Assembly (NCBI GenBank): GCA_963782185.1
Contig: CAWAJB010000004.1
Coordinates: 1-64,000, forward strand
Reading direction: 5' to 3'
DNA length: 64,000 nucleotides
DNA from: RYN-230 sp963782185
GTDB lineage: Bacteria > Actinomycetota > Actinomycetes > Streptosporangiales > Streptosporangiaceae
In this document: piece by piece, positions 45,267-53,765 of the stretch
Layout: every line of letters starts with the position of its first letter
Position numbering within the stretch: the stretch's first letter is position 1
The notes under the pieces: generated by a model
What the model was told of the DNA's origin: nothing
Databases searched by the model: none
The model's input: only the letters and a program-made list of their open reading frames with translations
Program-made: the position numbers and the translations under genes

Positions 45267-45294
45267 GGACCTGCGCGAGCACTCGCGCAGGTCC
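45267..45294. promoter_or_regulatory. 28-bp near-continuous palindrome in the pckG/regulator divergent region
   Basis: Arm GGACCTGCGCGAG, 2 bp (CA), then the exact reverse complement. It is 59 bp from the regulator's GTG and ~210 bp upstream of pckG, so it is a strong candidate for the regulator's own operator. Confidence 0.6.
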
Positions 45295-45506
45295 TGCGGG
45301 CCCTAACCGCGATAATCGGTCTAGACCACCAGTCATGGCCTTCACAAGAATTACAGAATAGCCAGCTGGGCGCCACAAACCTCCACACATGCAGGTCTAC
45401 CACTCCGGCGGCCTTTGAGTGCATGTTGTTAAGGTAGGTTCCGGTTTTCTAGTGGACCCGACGCGAGACGACTGCGGGTACCGGCCGGCGATTGGGAGGA
45501 CATCCT

Positions 45507-47327
45507 GTGAGTGACGCTATTCCCGGACTGCAGCAACCGCCGACGGTACATAGCGGGCTGATTGACTGGGTGACCGGAATCGCCGCCCTTACCCAGCCCG
45601 CCCGCGTGCAGTGGTGCGACGGCTCCCAGGAGGAGTGGGCACAGCTCACCAGCCTCCTGGTGGAGCAGGGCGCCCTCATGCCGCTCAACCCGGACGTGCG
45701 GCCGGGCAGCTTCCTGGCCCGTTCCGACCCGTCCGATGTCGCCCGCGTCGAAGACCGGACGTTCATCTGCTCGGAGAAGGAAGAAGACGCGGGACCGACC
45801 AACAACTGGATCGCCCCGGCCGAGATGCGCGCAACCCTCAGCGGGTTGTTCGCCGGGTGCATGGCCGGCCGGACCATGTACGTCGTCCCGTTCTGCATGG
45901 GCCCGCTCGGATCGAGGATCTCCCAGCTCGGCGTGGAGATCACCGACTCACCGTACGTGGCCGCGTCCATGAAGGTCATGACCCGGGTGGGCGAGCCAGT
46001 GCTCGAGGAACTGGGCGAGGACGGGTTCTTCGTCCGCGCCGTGCACTCGGTGGGCGCCCCGCTGCAGCCCGGCCAGGAGGACGTGCCCTGGCCCTGCAAC
46101 ACGACCAAGTACATCACGCACTTCCCCGAGACCCGGGAGATCTGGTCCTACGGGTCCGGGTACGGCGGCAACGCACTGCTGGGCAAGAAGTGCTACGCGC
46201 TGCGGATCGCCTCGGCCATGGCCCGCGACGAGGGCTGGCTGGCCGAGCACATGCTCATCCTCAAGGTCACCCCGCCGGAAGGCGAGGCCAAGTACGTCGC
46301 GGCCGCCTTCCCGTCCGCCTGCGGCAAGACGAACCTGTCCATGATGCGGCCCACCGTCCCCGGCTGGAAGGTCGAGACGATCGGCGACGACATCGCCTGG
46401 ATGCGGTTCCACCACGATGGCAGGCTCTACGCGATCAACCCGGAGGCCGGGTTCTTCGGCGTCGCCCCCGGGACCGGCGAGCACACCAACCCCAACGCGC
46501 TGCAGATGCTGACCAGGAACACGATCTTCACCAACGTCGCGCTGACCGATGACGGCGACGTGTGGTGGGAGGGCATGACCGAGGAGCCGCCCGCGCACCT
46601 GACCGACTGGCGGGGCCAGGACTGGACGCCGGACTCGGGCCGCCCGGCCGCCCACCCCAACTCGCGGTTCACCGTGGACGCGGCCCAGTGCCCCTCGATC
46701 GCCCCGGAGTGGGACGACCCGGACGGCGTGCCGATCTCGGCCATCCTGTTCGGCGGCCGCCGGGCCACCGCGGTGCCCCTGGTCACGGAGGCGTTCTCCT
46801 GGCAGCACGGCGTGTTCATGGGCGCGACCATCGCCTCGGAGAAGACCGCCGCGGCCGAGGGCACGGTCGGGGAACTGCGCCACGACCCGTTCGCGATGCT
46901 CCCGTTCTGCGGCTACAACATGGGCGACTACTTCGGCCACTGGCTTAAGATCGGCAGCATGGCAGACCCGGGCCAGCTGCCCCGGCTCTACGCGGTGAAC
47001 TGGTTCCGCAAGAACGCCGACGGCAAGTTCGCCTGGCCCGGCTTCGGCGAGAACGGTCGCGTGCTGAAGTGGATCACGGAGCGGCTGAACGGCCAGGCCG
47101 GGGCGGAGGCCACCCCGATCGGCAACCTGCCCGCCCGGGGCGCCCTGGACACCAGCGGCCTGGATATCAGCGACGCCGACCTGAAGCTGCTGCTGTCGGT
47201 CAACGCCGACGCGTGGCAGGACGAAGCTGACCACACCCGGGAGTACTTCACCACGTTCGGCAGCCATCTGCCGGAAGCGCTGTGGGACGAGCACGAGGCT
47301 TTGCTGGAGCGGCTGAAGACGGCCTAG
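45507..47327 (+). CDS. pckG: GTP-dependent phosphoenolpyruvate carboxykinase
   Basis: A 606-aa protein from a GTG at 45507 with GGGAGGA 6 bp upstream. The P-loop and reactive Cys are intact (FPSACGKTN, Cys272), with substrate motifs YGGNALLGKKC, IGDDIAWM, NPEAGFFGVAPGT and FWRKN-like WFRKNADGKF. It converts oxaloacetate and GTP to PEP, the first committed step of gluconeogenesis. It lies divergent from a RamB-like regulator and convergent, with an 80-bp overlap, with the acyltransferase. Confidence 0.97.
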   Translation: MSDAIPGLQQPPTVHSGLIDWVTGIAALTQPARVQWCDGSQEEWAQLTSLLVEQGALMPLNPDVRPGSFLARSDPSDVARVEDRTFICSEKEEDAGPTNNWIAPAEMRATLSGLFAGCMAGRTMYVVPFCMGPLGSRISQLGVEITDSPYVAASMKVMTRVGEPVLEELGEDGFFVRAVHSVGAPLQPGQEDVPWPCNTTKYITHFPETREIWSYGSGYGGNALLGKKCYALRIASAMARDEGWLAEHMLILKVTPPEGEAKYVAAAFPSACGKTNLSMMRPTVPGWKVETIGDDIAWMRFHHDGRLYAINPEAGFFGVAPGTGEHTNPNALQMLTRNTIFTNVALTDDGDVWWEGMTEEPPAHLTDWRGQDWTPDSGRPAAHPNSRFTVDAAQCPSIAPEWDDPDGVPISAILFGGRRATAVPLVTEAFSWQHGVFMGATIASEKTAAAEGTVGELRHDPFAMLPFCGYNMGDYFGHWLKIGSMADPGQLPRLYAVNWFRKNADGKFAWPGFGENGRVLKWITERLNGQAGAEATPIGNLPARGALDTSGLDISDADLKLLLSVNADAWQDEADHTREYFTTFGSHLPEALWDEHEALLERLKTA

Positions 47328-48465
47328 CGCCAGCCCGGCCTCGCTCGAAGCGGTGGAACAGCAGCCAGGCCACGGTCAGGGCCGCGGCGAAGACTGGCAG
47401 CCAGGCCAGCCGTTCCGCGACCCAGACCGCACCCGACGGCGGCGTTAGCAGGCCCGGGACGCGCCCGGCCACCGCGCCGGCCATGGTCACCGCCAGGAAC
47501 GCGGACTGGTGCCAGAGGAACAGGGTCATCGCGGACAGGTTGACCAGGGCCACGGCGGCCCAGGCCAGCGGGCGCCGCGTCAGCCGGGCCAGCCAGGGCC
47601 GCAGCAGCAGCGCGAGCCCGACCTGGGCGACACCGAAGGTGACCGCGGCCAGCGTGGGCGGGTTCAGGTTCGAGATCGCGGCCCCGTTCACGCCCACCAT
47701 GCTGGCCGGGTAGCCAGCCCAGCAGACCAGCGCCGCCGTCGCGCCCGCGCCCCCGGCCAGCAGGGCGGCCGGTACCTTCCAGCCGTGCAGCGCCCCGCGC
47801 GCCCAGGCGATCCCGAGCAGGTAAGGGACCAGCCAGCCGGCCCCGACGTTGACCCAGCCGATCCAGCCGGGAGCGCCGAGGCCGAACCGGGCCAGGTCCA
47901 CCACCGCGACCACGGCGGCGGGGATGAGCGCCGCCGCGGCGCCGCACCGGCGGACCAGCGCTTGCGCCAGCGGGGTCAGGGCGGTGAGCCCGGCGAACAC
48001 GCCCAGGAACCACAGCGGGTCGAGGACCAGCGTCACCAGGGTGCGGATCGACCCGGGGCTGACGCCGCCGAGGGCCATCGCCGCGGTCAGCGGCACCCAG
48101 ACCGCCGCGAGGACCAGCACCGGGCGGCCCAGCCGGACTAGCCGGGAGCGCAGCCAGGTGAGGTACTGACCCTTATGGCTACGGGCGGCCGAGTAACCGC
48201 CGACGAAGAAGAAGATCGCGAGGGTCTGGAAGATCCAGGACACCGGCGCGAGAGCGGGATGGGAGGCCAGCGGGCTGGTGTCGTGCAGCCCCGGACCGCC
48301 CGGGGAACGGGTCAGCACCAGGGCGGTGACCAGCCAGTGGCCGAGGATCACGCCCGCGATGGCTAGGGCCCGCAGCGCGTCCACGGTCCGGTCACGCCCG
48401 GCCGGGGTGGCTGAATCGATCCGCGCCGCGAGCGCCCGGCCTGCCCGGGCTGGGTGCCAGTTCAT
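47248..48465 (-). CDS. Acyltransferase-3 family membrane protein
   Basis: A ~405-aa protein with ~10 membrane helices. The N-terminal motif RTVDALRALAIAGVILGHW holds the His of the family active site, followed by FFFVGGYSAARS. These enzymes O-acylate sugars or lipids at the membrane. Its ATG overlaps the hydrolase stop by 4 bp. The last ~26 codons run antisense into the 3' end of pckG. Confidence 0.85.
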   Translation of the reverse strand: MNWHPARAGRALAARIDSATPAGRDRTVDALRALAIAGVILGHWLVTALVLTRSPGGPGLHDTSPLASHPALAPVSWIFQTLAIFFFVGGYSAARSHKGQYLTWLRSRLVRLGRPVLVLAAVWVPLTAAMALGGVSPGSIRTLVTLVLDPLWFLGVFAGLTALTPLAQALVRRCGAAAALIPAAVVAVVDLARFGLGAPGWIGWVNVGAGWLVPYLLGIAWARGALHGWKVPAALLAGGAGATAALVCWAGYPASMVGVNGAAISNLNPPTLAAVTFGVAQVGLALLLRPWLARLTRRPLAWAAVALVNLSAMTLFLWHQSAFLAVTMAGAVAGRVPGLLTPPSGAVWVAERLAWLPVFAAALTVAWLLFHRFERGRAGARPSSAAPAKPRARPTALPADGCRTW

Positions 48466-49394
48466 CGGGTGACCATGCGGGGCTCGCCCAGCGCGATGTA
48501 GGCCAGGTTGCGCAGCGACTCGCTGCCGGGCTGCAGGTAACTGCTGTGGCCGGCGCCGCCGCAGCCGAACCGGCGGGCGCCGAACGACGGCGACATGGGA
48601 TCGGCCCCGAATCCCATCCCCAGCAGCCGGATGTGGGGCACGTCGCGGATCCAGTCGCCGGCGTCCCGGCCGCCCCACACCCGGGCCGTCGTGTGCAGGG
48701 ATCGCACCGAGGAGGCGTCCATTCCCGGGCTGCCGTACACCGCGATGTCGGTGACGGGCAGCTGCGGCGCGGCCAGCCCGCACACCACCGATCCGTAGCT
48801 GTGGCACAACAGCGCGACCTGGTCCCCCTGCGCGGCCAGGCTGAGCACCAGGGGCCGCAGGGTCTGGGCGCCCTGACCCGCGTTTCCCGACGTGAGAACG
48901 GCCGGGCTGAGCAGGCTCGGGGTGCGGTAGCCGAGCCAGGCGATGACCGCGAGCCGGGCAGCGGGATCGAGCCGGCGGGCCTGGGCGGCCAGCGCGCGGG
49001 CTCCGCCCTGCGGCGAAGCGGTCCCGCGGGAAGCGAACGTGGTCAGGGACGTGTCGGAGCCGGGCACGAGGATCACGACCCGGCGGGCGGTGGCCAGGTC
49101 CCCGAGGACCTCGACGGCCTCACCCGGGCCGTCCGGGTCGAACCCGAGCAGGTGCTGGTGACGCAGGCCCGCCAGGGTGCGGGCCAGGGCCGGGTTGCCG
49201 GAGCGGGCCGCGGCGGCAGCCGCGCGTGCGACCGCCCCCGAGCTGGCGGTGTAACGGGCGGCAAGCGCCGCCGGGGTGAGCGCGGGCAGTGATACCGGCG
49301 GCTCGGGCGGGGGCTGCGGGTTCACCGCAGCAGTCAGCGTGACGGCAGCGGCAGCAGCAGCTACCGCGAGAGTGGCCGCGCGGCGCAGTCTCAT
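48462..49394 (-). CDS. Exported alpha/beta hydrolase of the DUF1023 family
   Basis: A 310-aa protein with an N-terminal signal (RRAATLAVAAAAAAVTL). The nucleophile is in LLCHSYGS; other DUF1023 features are VVILVPGSDTSLTTF, VAIWLGY-like VIAWLGY, YGSPGMDA and a C-terminal HSSYLQPGSESLRNLA with the likely catalytic His. The substrate is unknown. It is co-transcribed with the acyltransferase, suggesting linked acylation and deacylation. Confidence 0.82.
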   Translation of the reverse strand: MRLRRAATLAVAAAAAAVTLTAAVNPQPPPEPPVSLPALTPAALAARYTASSGAVARAAAAAARSGNPALARTLAGLRHQHLLGFDPDGPGEAVEVLGDLATARRVVILVPGSDTSLTTFASRGTASPQGGARALAAQARRLDPAARLAVIAWLGYRTPSLLSPAVLTSGNAGQGAQTLRPLVLSLAAQGDQVALLCHSYGSVVCGLAAPQLPVTDIAVYGSPGMDASSVRSLHTTARVWGGRDAGDWIRDVPHIRLLGMGFGADPMSPSFGARRFGCGGAGHSSYLQPGSESLRNLAYIALGEPRMVTR

Positions 49395-49538
49395 GACGTG
49401 TCCTTCCTGGTCCAGTGGGTGTTCTGGTCAGAAAGCTACGGACGCCCCGCCGTAGCCGGCGTCACGCTGCAGAGCCCATCTGGAGGCTGCTCCCCAGGTA
49501 CCGGCGGCCGGCCCGGAAGGGCTACCCGGGCGGGCCGG

Positions 49539-49556
49539 CCCCTACTTGAGTAGGGG
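49539..49556. promoter_or_regulatory. 18-bp palindrome upstream of the two-component operon
   Basis: CCCCTACT, TG, then AGTAGGGG. It is 59 bp before the kinase start. The symmetry suits a NarL-type response-regulator dimer, so autoregulation is plausible. Confidence 0.5.
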
Positions 49557-49615
49557 CAGGCAGATACCCCGCATGGGTCACGAAAGGCCCGGGCCTTCGC
49601 GCTTACGCTGAGGTC

Positions 49616-50908
49616 ATGAGTTCTGGGGCCTCGCGCCGGGCGGCCGTGGTCACGGCCGGGGCCGCGGCCGTGACCACGATCCGGGCCGTGGTCCGGGCGG
49701 CGGTGGCGACCGGGGCCACCGACCCTCCGTTGCCCCCTCCGGCCTGGCGGCAGCGCCTCCAGCTCGGCCCCGTGGACCTGGTGTTCCTGGCCGACGTCGT
49801 GCTCGCGCTCATCCTCTGGGGTGGCACAGATTCCTACCTGAACACCCAGAACGGCCGGTACCACCACCCGTACAGCACCCAGACGCTCCTGCTGTACGCG
49901 GCCGTGCTCGCCGCGCCGCTGGTGCTGCGCACCCGCTTTCCCGCCACGGCCTGGGCCGCATCCGTGGTGACCCTGATCTGGGTATCCGTGGCGATCGGCC
50001 CGCGCACCCTGTCTTCCTCCGTCTACCCGGTCGCGGGCGTGCTCGTCTACGGCCTGTGCCTGTACGCGGTCGGGGTGCGCGGCAAGGGCTGGTTCGTGGT
50101 CTGCGTGGCCGCGGTCACCCTGCTGGGCGCCATCGTCGTGGACGCGCAGACCGCTGCGGTCGCCATCCTGGCCGCCATCCCCCTGCTGATGGGGGCCATC
50201 GTCCGGGCCCGGCGGAGCGGCCGCACCGAGCTCGCCCAGCAGGCCCGCCGCCTCGAGGGCGAGCGTGCCCTGCTCACCGAACGCCAGCGCATCGCCCGCG
50301 AACTGCACGACATCGTGGCCCACCACATGTCGGTGATCGCTATCCAGGCGGAAGCCGGCCCGCGCAAGGTCGCCAACCCTCCGCCGGAACTCGCCCAAAG
50401 CTTCGCCGATATCCGGGCGAGCGCGCTGAGCGGCCTCGACGAGCTGCGCCGGCTTCTCGGCGTGATGCGCAGCACCGGCGCGGACACCGCACCCCAGCCC
50501 GGTCTCGCGGAACTGGACGGCCTGCTGGACTCCGCACGCAGCGGCGGCGTGCGGGTCACGTCGTCGGTCAGCGGCCCGGCCCGGGACCTGCCGCAGGGCA
50601 TCGACCTGTCCGCCTACCGGATCCTGCAGGAGGCGCTGAGTAATGTCATGCAGCACGCCCCCGGCTCTGCGGTGCGGGTCGAACTCGCCTACGCCCCGAG
50701 AGCCCTGGTGATCAAGGTGCGCAACGACGCGTGCGCAGTCCAGGACCGGGACGCGGACCGGGAGGGCGCCGGTCACGGCCTGATCGGCATGCGGGAACGG
50801 GCGGGCATGCTCGGTGGGCACCTGGAGGCCGGGCCCACGGAGGACGGCGGTTTCCTGGTCACCGCGGTGCTGCCGGATACAGGGGACCGTGAGGGGAGCG
50901 CGCGATGA
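49616..50908 (+). CDS. Sensor histidine kinase (NarL-type)
   Basis: A 430-aa protein. Residues ~50-200 hold five or six membrane helices with short loops, an intramembrane-type sensor. HisKA_3 follows (RQRIARELHDIVAHHMSVIAIQAEA, His in ELHDI), then HATPase (LQEALSNVMQHAPGS, GHGLIGMRERAGMLGG). It is coupled to the response regulator by a 4-bp overlap. Confidence 0.92.
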   Translation: MSSGASRRAAVVTAGAAAVTTIRAVVRAAVATGATDPPLPPPAWRQRLQLGPVDLVFLADVVLALILWGGTDSYLNTQNGRYHHPYSTQTLLLYAAVLAAPLVLRTRFPATAWAASVVTLIWVSVAIGPRTLSSSVYPVAGVLVYGLCLYAVGVRGKGWFVVCVAAVTLLGAIVVDAQTAAVAILAAIPLLMGAIVRARRSGRTELAQQARRLEGERALLTERQRIARELHDIVAHHMSVIAIQAEAGPRKVANPPPELAQSFADIRASALSGLDELRRLLGVMRSTGADTAPQPGLAELDGLLDSARSGGVRVTSSVSGPARDLPQGIDLSAYRILQEALSNVMQHAPGSAVRVELAYAPRALVIKVRNDACAVQDRDADREGAGHGLIGMRERAGMLGGHLEAGPTEDGGFLVTAVLPDTGDREGSAR

Positions 50909-51564
50909 CCGTGCGCGTCGTGATCGCCGACGACCAGGGCATGGTCCGGTCCGGATTCACCACCCTGCTGAACAGTGAGCCCGACATCGAGGTCGTCGGC
51001 GAGGCCGTGAACGGGCAGGAGGCGGTCACCCGTGCCATCCAGCTCAGGCCCGACGTGATCCTGATGGACGTGCGGATGCCGGTGCTGGACGGGCTGCAGG
51101 CCACCCGTCAGATCACGGCGATGGACGGCGCCCCCCGGGTCCTGGTCCTGACCACGTTCGACCTGGACGACTACGTGTACCAGGCGCTGCGCTGGGGGGC
51201 GAGCGGCTTCCTGCTCAAGGACGCCTCGGCCCGGGAACTCGCCGAGGCGGTCCGGGTCGTCGCGGCGGGCGACGCGCTGCTGTCTCCCGGCGTGACCAGG
51301 CGGCTCATCGCGGAGTTCGCGCGGATGGGGGCGCCCCGCGGGCCCAGCCGCAAGACCCTGCAGGATCTCACTGAACGGGAGACCGAGGTGCTGGCGCTGG
51401 TCGCGCGGGGCCTGTCCAACGCGGAGATCGCCGGCCACCTGGTGCTCGCCGAGCAGACCGTGAAGACACACGTCAGCCACGTCCTGATGAAGCTGGGCCT
51501 GCGGGACCGCACCCAGGCCGTGGTGCTCGCCTACGAAACCGGGCTCGTCCAGCCCGGCGGATGA
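50905..51564 (+). CDS. NarL/FixJ-family response regulator
   Basis: A 219-aa protein with an acidic pocket VVIADDQGMVRSG, phosphoacceptor Asp in LMDVRMPV, TTFDLDDYVYQALRWGASGFLLKD, and LuxR helix-turn-helix LTERETEVLALVARGLSN/EQTVKTHVSHVLMKLGL. It partners the kinase upstream; the downstream CPBP gene overlaps it by 4 bp, so all three form one operon. Confidence 0.95.
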   Translation: MTVRVVIADDQGMVRSGFTTLLNSEPDIEVVGEAVNGQEAVTRAIQLRPDVILMDVRMPVLDGLQATRQITAMDGAPRVLVLTTFDLDDYVYQALRWGASGFLLKDASARELAEAVRVVAAGDALLSPGVTRRLIAEFARMGAPRGPSRKTLQDLTERETEVLALVARGLSNAEIAGHLVLAEQTVKTHVSHVLMKLGLRDRTQAVVLAYETGLVQPGG

Positions 51565-52286
51565 GCGGGCTCACCTCCCGGCGGGGCCGGGACGCCGCCT
51601 TCGCCGCCACCTGGTCGGCCGCCCTCACCGCGTACAACAACCTGGCCGGGCGGCAGCGCTGGCATCGCAGGTGGTATCCGCTGGCCAACCTCGGTGCCAC
51701 CGGCGCCGCGCTGGCCGCGGCCGCCGCCAGCGGCCTGACCGCCGCGGACCTCGGGCTGGGGCGCGGCCAGCTCGGCGCGGGACTGCGCTGCGGCGCCGCG
51801 CCGTCCGGCGCCCTGGCCACGGCCTGGGTGATCCTGGCCGGGGTGCCGGCCACCCGGCCCGCCCTCGCCGATCAGCGGATCACCGGCCTGACCTGGCCAG
51901 AGGTCGCCTACCAGGTGACCATCCGCATCCCGGCCGGCACCGTGCTCTGGGAAGAAGTGGCGTTCCGCGGGGTGCTTCAGGCCGCCTTGCGCCGGGTCCT
52001 CCCCCGGCCGGCGGCCATGGCCGTGACCAGCGGGGTGTTCGGGCTCTGGCATGTCCGGCCCACCGTGGAGGCGCTGCGGGTCAACCAGCTGACGGCCAGC
52101 CGCCGGGCAGCCGCGGGTCCGGTCGCTGCCGCCATCGCCGGAACCGCTGCCGCCGGCCTGCTGCTGTCCTGGCTGCGGGAACGGTCCGGCAGCCTGGCCG
52201 CACCGGTCCTGCTGCATCTGTCCGCCAACTGCAGCGCGGCGCTGGCCGCCCGGTTCGCGCACGGAATATCCGGCACCCCGAAGTAG
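51561..52286 (+). CDS. CPBP-family intramembrane metalloprotease
   Basis: A 241-aa membrane protein with the family motifs: EEVAFRGVLQ (Glu131-Glu132, Arg136), GLWHVRP and HLSANCSAA near the C-terminus as metal ligands. CPBP proteases process membrane peptides or scaffold defence and bacteriocin immunity. Co-transcription with a two-component system suggests it is regulated by, or feeds, that sensor. Confidence 0.87.
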   Translation: MSGLTSRRGRDAAFAATWSAALTAYNNLAGRQRWHRRWYPLANLGATGAALAAAAASGLTAADLGLGRGQLGAGLRCGAAPSGALATAWVILAGVPATRPALADQRITGLTWPEVAYQVTIRIPAGTVLWEEVAFRGVLQAALRRVLPRPAAMAVTSGVFGLWHVRPTVEALRVNQLTASRRAAAGPVAAAIAGTAAAGLLLSWLRERSGSLAAPVLLHLSANCSAALAARFAHGISGTPK

Positions 52287-52345
52287 TTGCACGTTCAAGT
52301 AGATGAGGCCGGGCAGCGATTCAGTCTGGGCAGCAGGGAGCAGCG

Positions 52346-53208
52346 ATGCAGTTCGGGATCTTCACCGTCGGGGATGCCACCACCGATCCCACGACCGGCC
52401 GGACCCCCACCGAGCACGAGCGGATCAAGGCGATGGTGTCCATCGCCCGCAAGGCCGAGGACATCGGCCTCGACGTGTTCGCCACGGGTGAGCACCACAA
52501 CCCCCCGTTCGTGCCGTCCTCTCCCACGACCATGCTCGGCTTCATCGCCGGCCAGACCGGGAAGCTGATCCTGTCCACCGCGACCACGCTGATCACCACC
52601 AACGACCCGGTGAAGATCGCCGAGGATTTCGCGATGCTGCAGCACCTGGCCGACGGGCGGGTGGACCTGATGCTCGGCCGAGGCAACACCGGGCCGGTGT
52701 ACCCGTGGTTCGGGAAGGACATCCGCGACGGCATCGAGCTGGCCATCGAGAACTACCACCTGCTGCACCGGCTGTGGCGCGAGGACGCCGTGGACTGGGA
52801 AGGCAGGTTCCGCACGCCGCTGCAGGGGTTCACCGCCACGCCACGGCCGCTGGACGGGGTGCCGCCATTCGTGTGGCACGGCTCGATCCGCAGTCCGGAG
52901 ATCGCCGAGCAGGCGGCCTACTACGGCGATGGGTTCTTCGCCAATCACATCTTCTGGCCCACGGACCATTTCGTCCGGCTGGTCAACTTCTACCGGGAGC
53001 GCTTCGCGCATTATGGGCACGGCGCCCCGGAGCAGGCGATCGTCGGCCTCGGCGGCCAGGTCTACCTGCACCAGAACTCTCAGCAGGCAGCGGCGGAATT
53101 CCGTCCCTACTTCGACAACGCGCCGGTCTACGGCCACGGGCCGTCGCTGGAGGACTTCACCGAGCAGACGCCACTGACCGTGGGCAGCCCGCAGGAAGTC
53201 ATCGACAA
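52346..53208 (+). pseudogene. Luciferase-like FMN-dependent monooxygenase, N-terminal part (gene split by island)
   Basis: About 288 residues match LLM class oxidoreductases of the CE1758 type (MQFGIFTVGDAT, TGEHHNPPF, LGRGNTGPVYPWFGKD, FVWHGSIRSPEIAEQAAYYGDGFF). Homology breaks at VID (position 53208) in a TCGACAA sequence. The missing C-terminus (KTLTFREHFGDYQRQL and onward) is found 7.1 kb away at 60345, in the correct frame, just before the FMN reductase that normally follows this gene. A short read-through tail to 53386 is not homologous. Confidence 0.9.
53198..53208 (+). repeat. Left junction repeat of the 7.1-kb island
   Basis: GTCATCGACAA, matching 60341-60351 in 10 of 11 bases. It marks where the monooxygenase gene is interrupted. 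Confidence 0.7.
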
Positions 53209-53729
53209 TGCGAACGCTTTACGGCCCCTGTCCACTGGCGCTCTGAGTCCCTTTGGTTGGGCGCTTCGCAGGTCCGCGGCCGACGTGCGCCCAGGGGCGG
53301 AGTGCGATCCCAGTCCGGGTGAAGCTCCGTACCCGCACCGCCTATACAAACCAAGTGCTCTCGGTGCTGGAGATGCGCCAGACTGAAGGACATGGCTTGC
53401 GTGCTCTGCGCCTCTTCGGACAACCTCACTGATGAAGACGCGATCCCGAAGTAGATGCTGCGTGCCTTGAAGGTCGAGGGTCCGGCCACGATCACCGCAC
53501 GCGAGGAAGCTGGCGATCCGTAATCAGTAGCCCGGAGCCGAAGTGCCGCCGCCGGAGGCACGAGGGCCATGCCCCGACTCCTTTGAACGACGCCTCTAAT
53601 CCGATGGCGGCACGGACTCGGGTGCGGGCCCGTTCAGGAGCATCCAAAACATGCAGATGGTGGTAATTGCCACGTTGAATTGGGAAAAGTCTACGGGTTT
53701 CTTTACAAATGCGTTGGCGCCGCTGTCGT
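53209..53729. other. 521-bp non-coding left end of the island
   Basis: Short peptide-like open frames (for example near 53320-53440) are interrupted by stops. No domain is recognised; probably a decayed gene. Confidence 0.45.
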
Positions 53730-53751
53730 AGGCTCAGATCTCCGGAAGGTG
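53730..53751 (+). repeat. Left inverted repeat of the 2.3-kb IS
   Basis: The central GCTCAGATCTCCGGAAG pairs with the right end; 20 of 22 bases match. Confidence 0.78.
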
Positions 53752-53765
53752 CTGTAGGTCTGGTT

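Noticed and set aside
45948..47294. 448-codon minus-strand frame opposite pckG
   Set aside because: Antisense of pckG with an unnatural His/Arg/Gly-rich composition.
53320..53440. Peptide-like frame at the left end of the island
   Set aside because: Too short and interrupted; no recognisable family.
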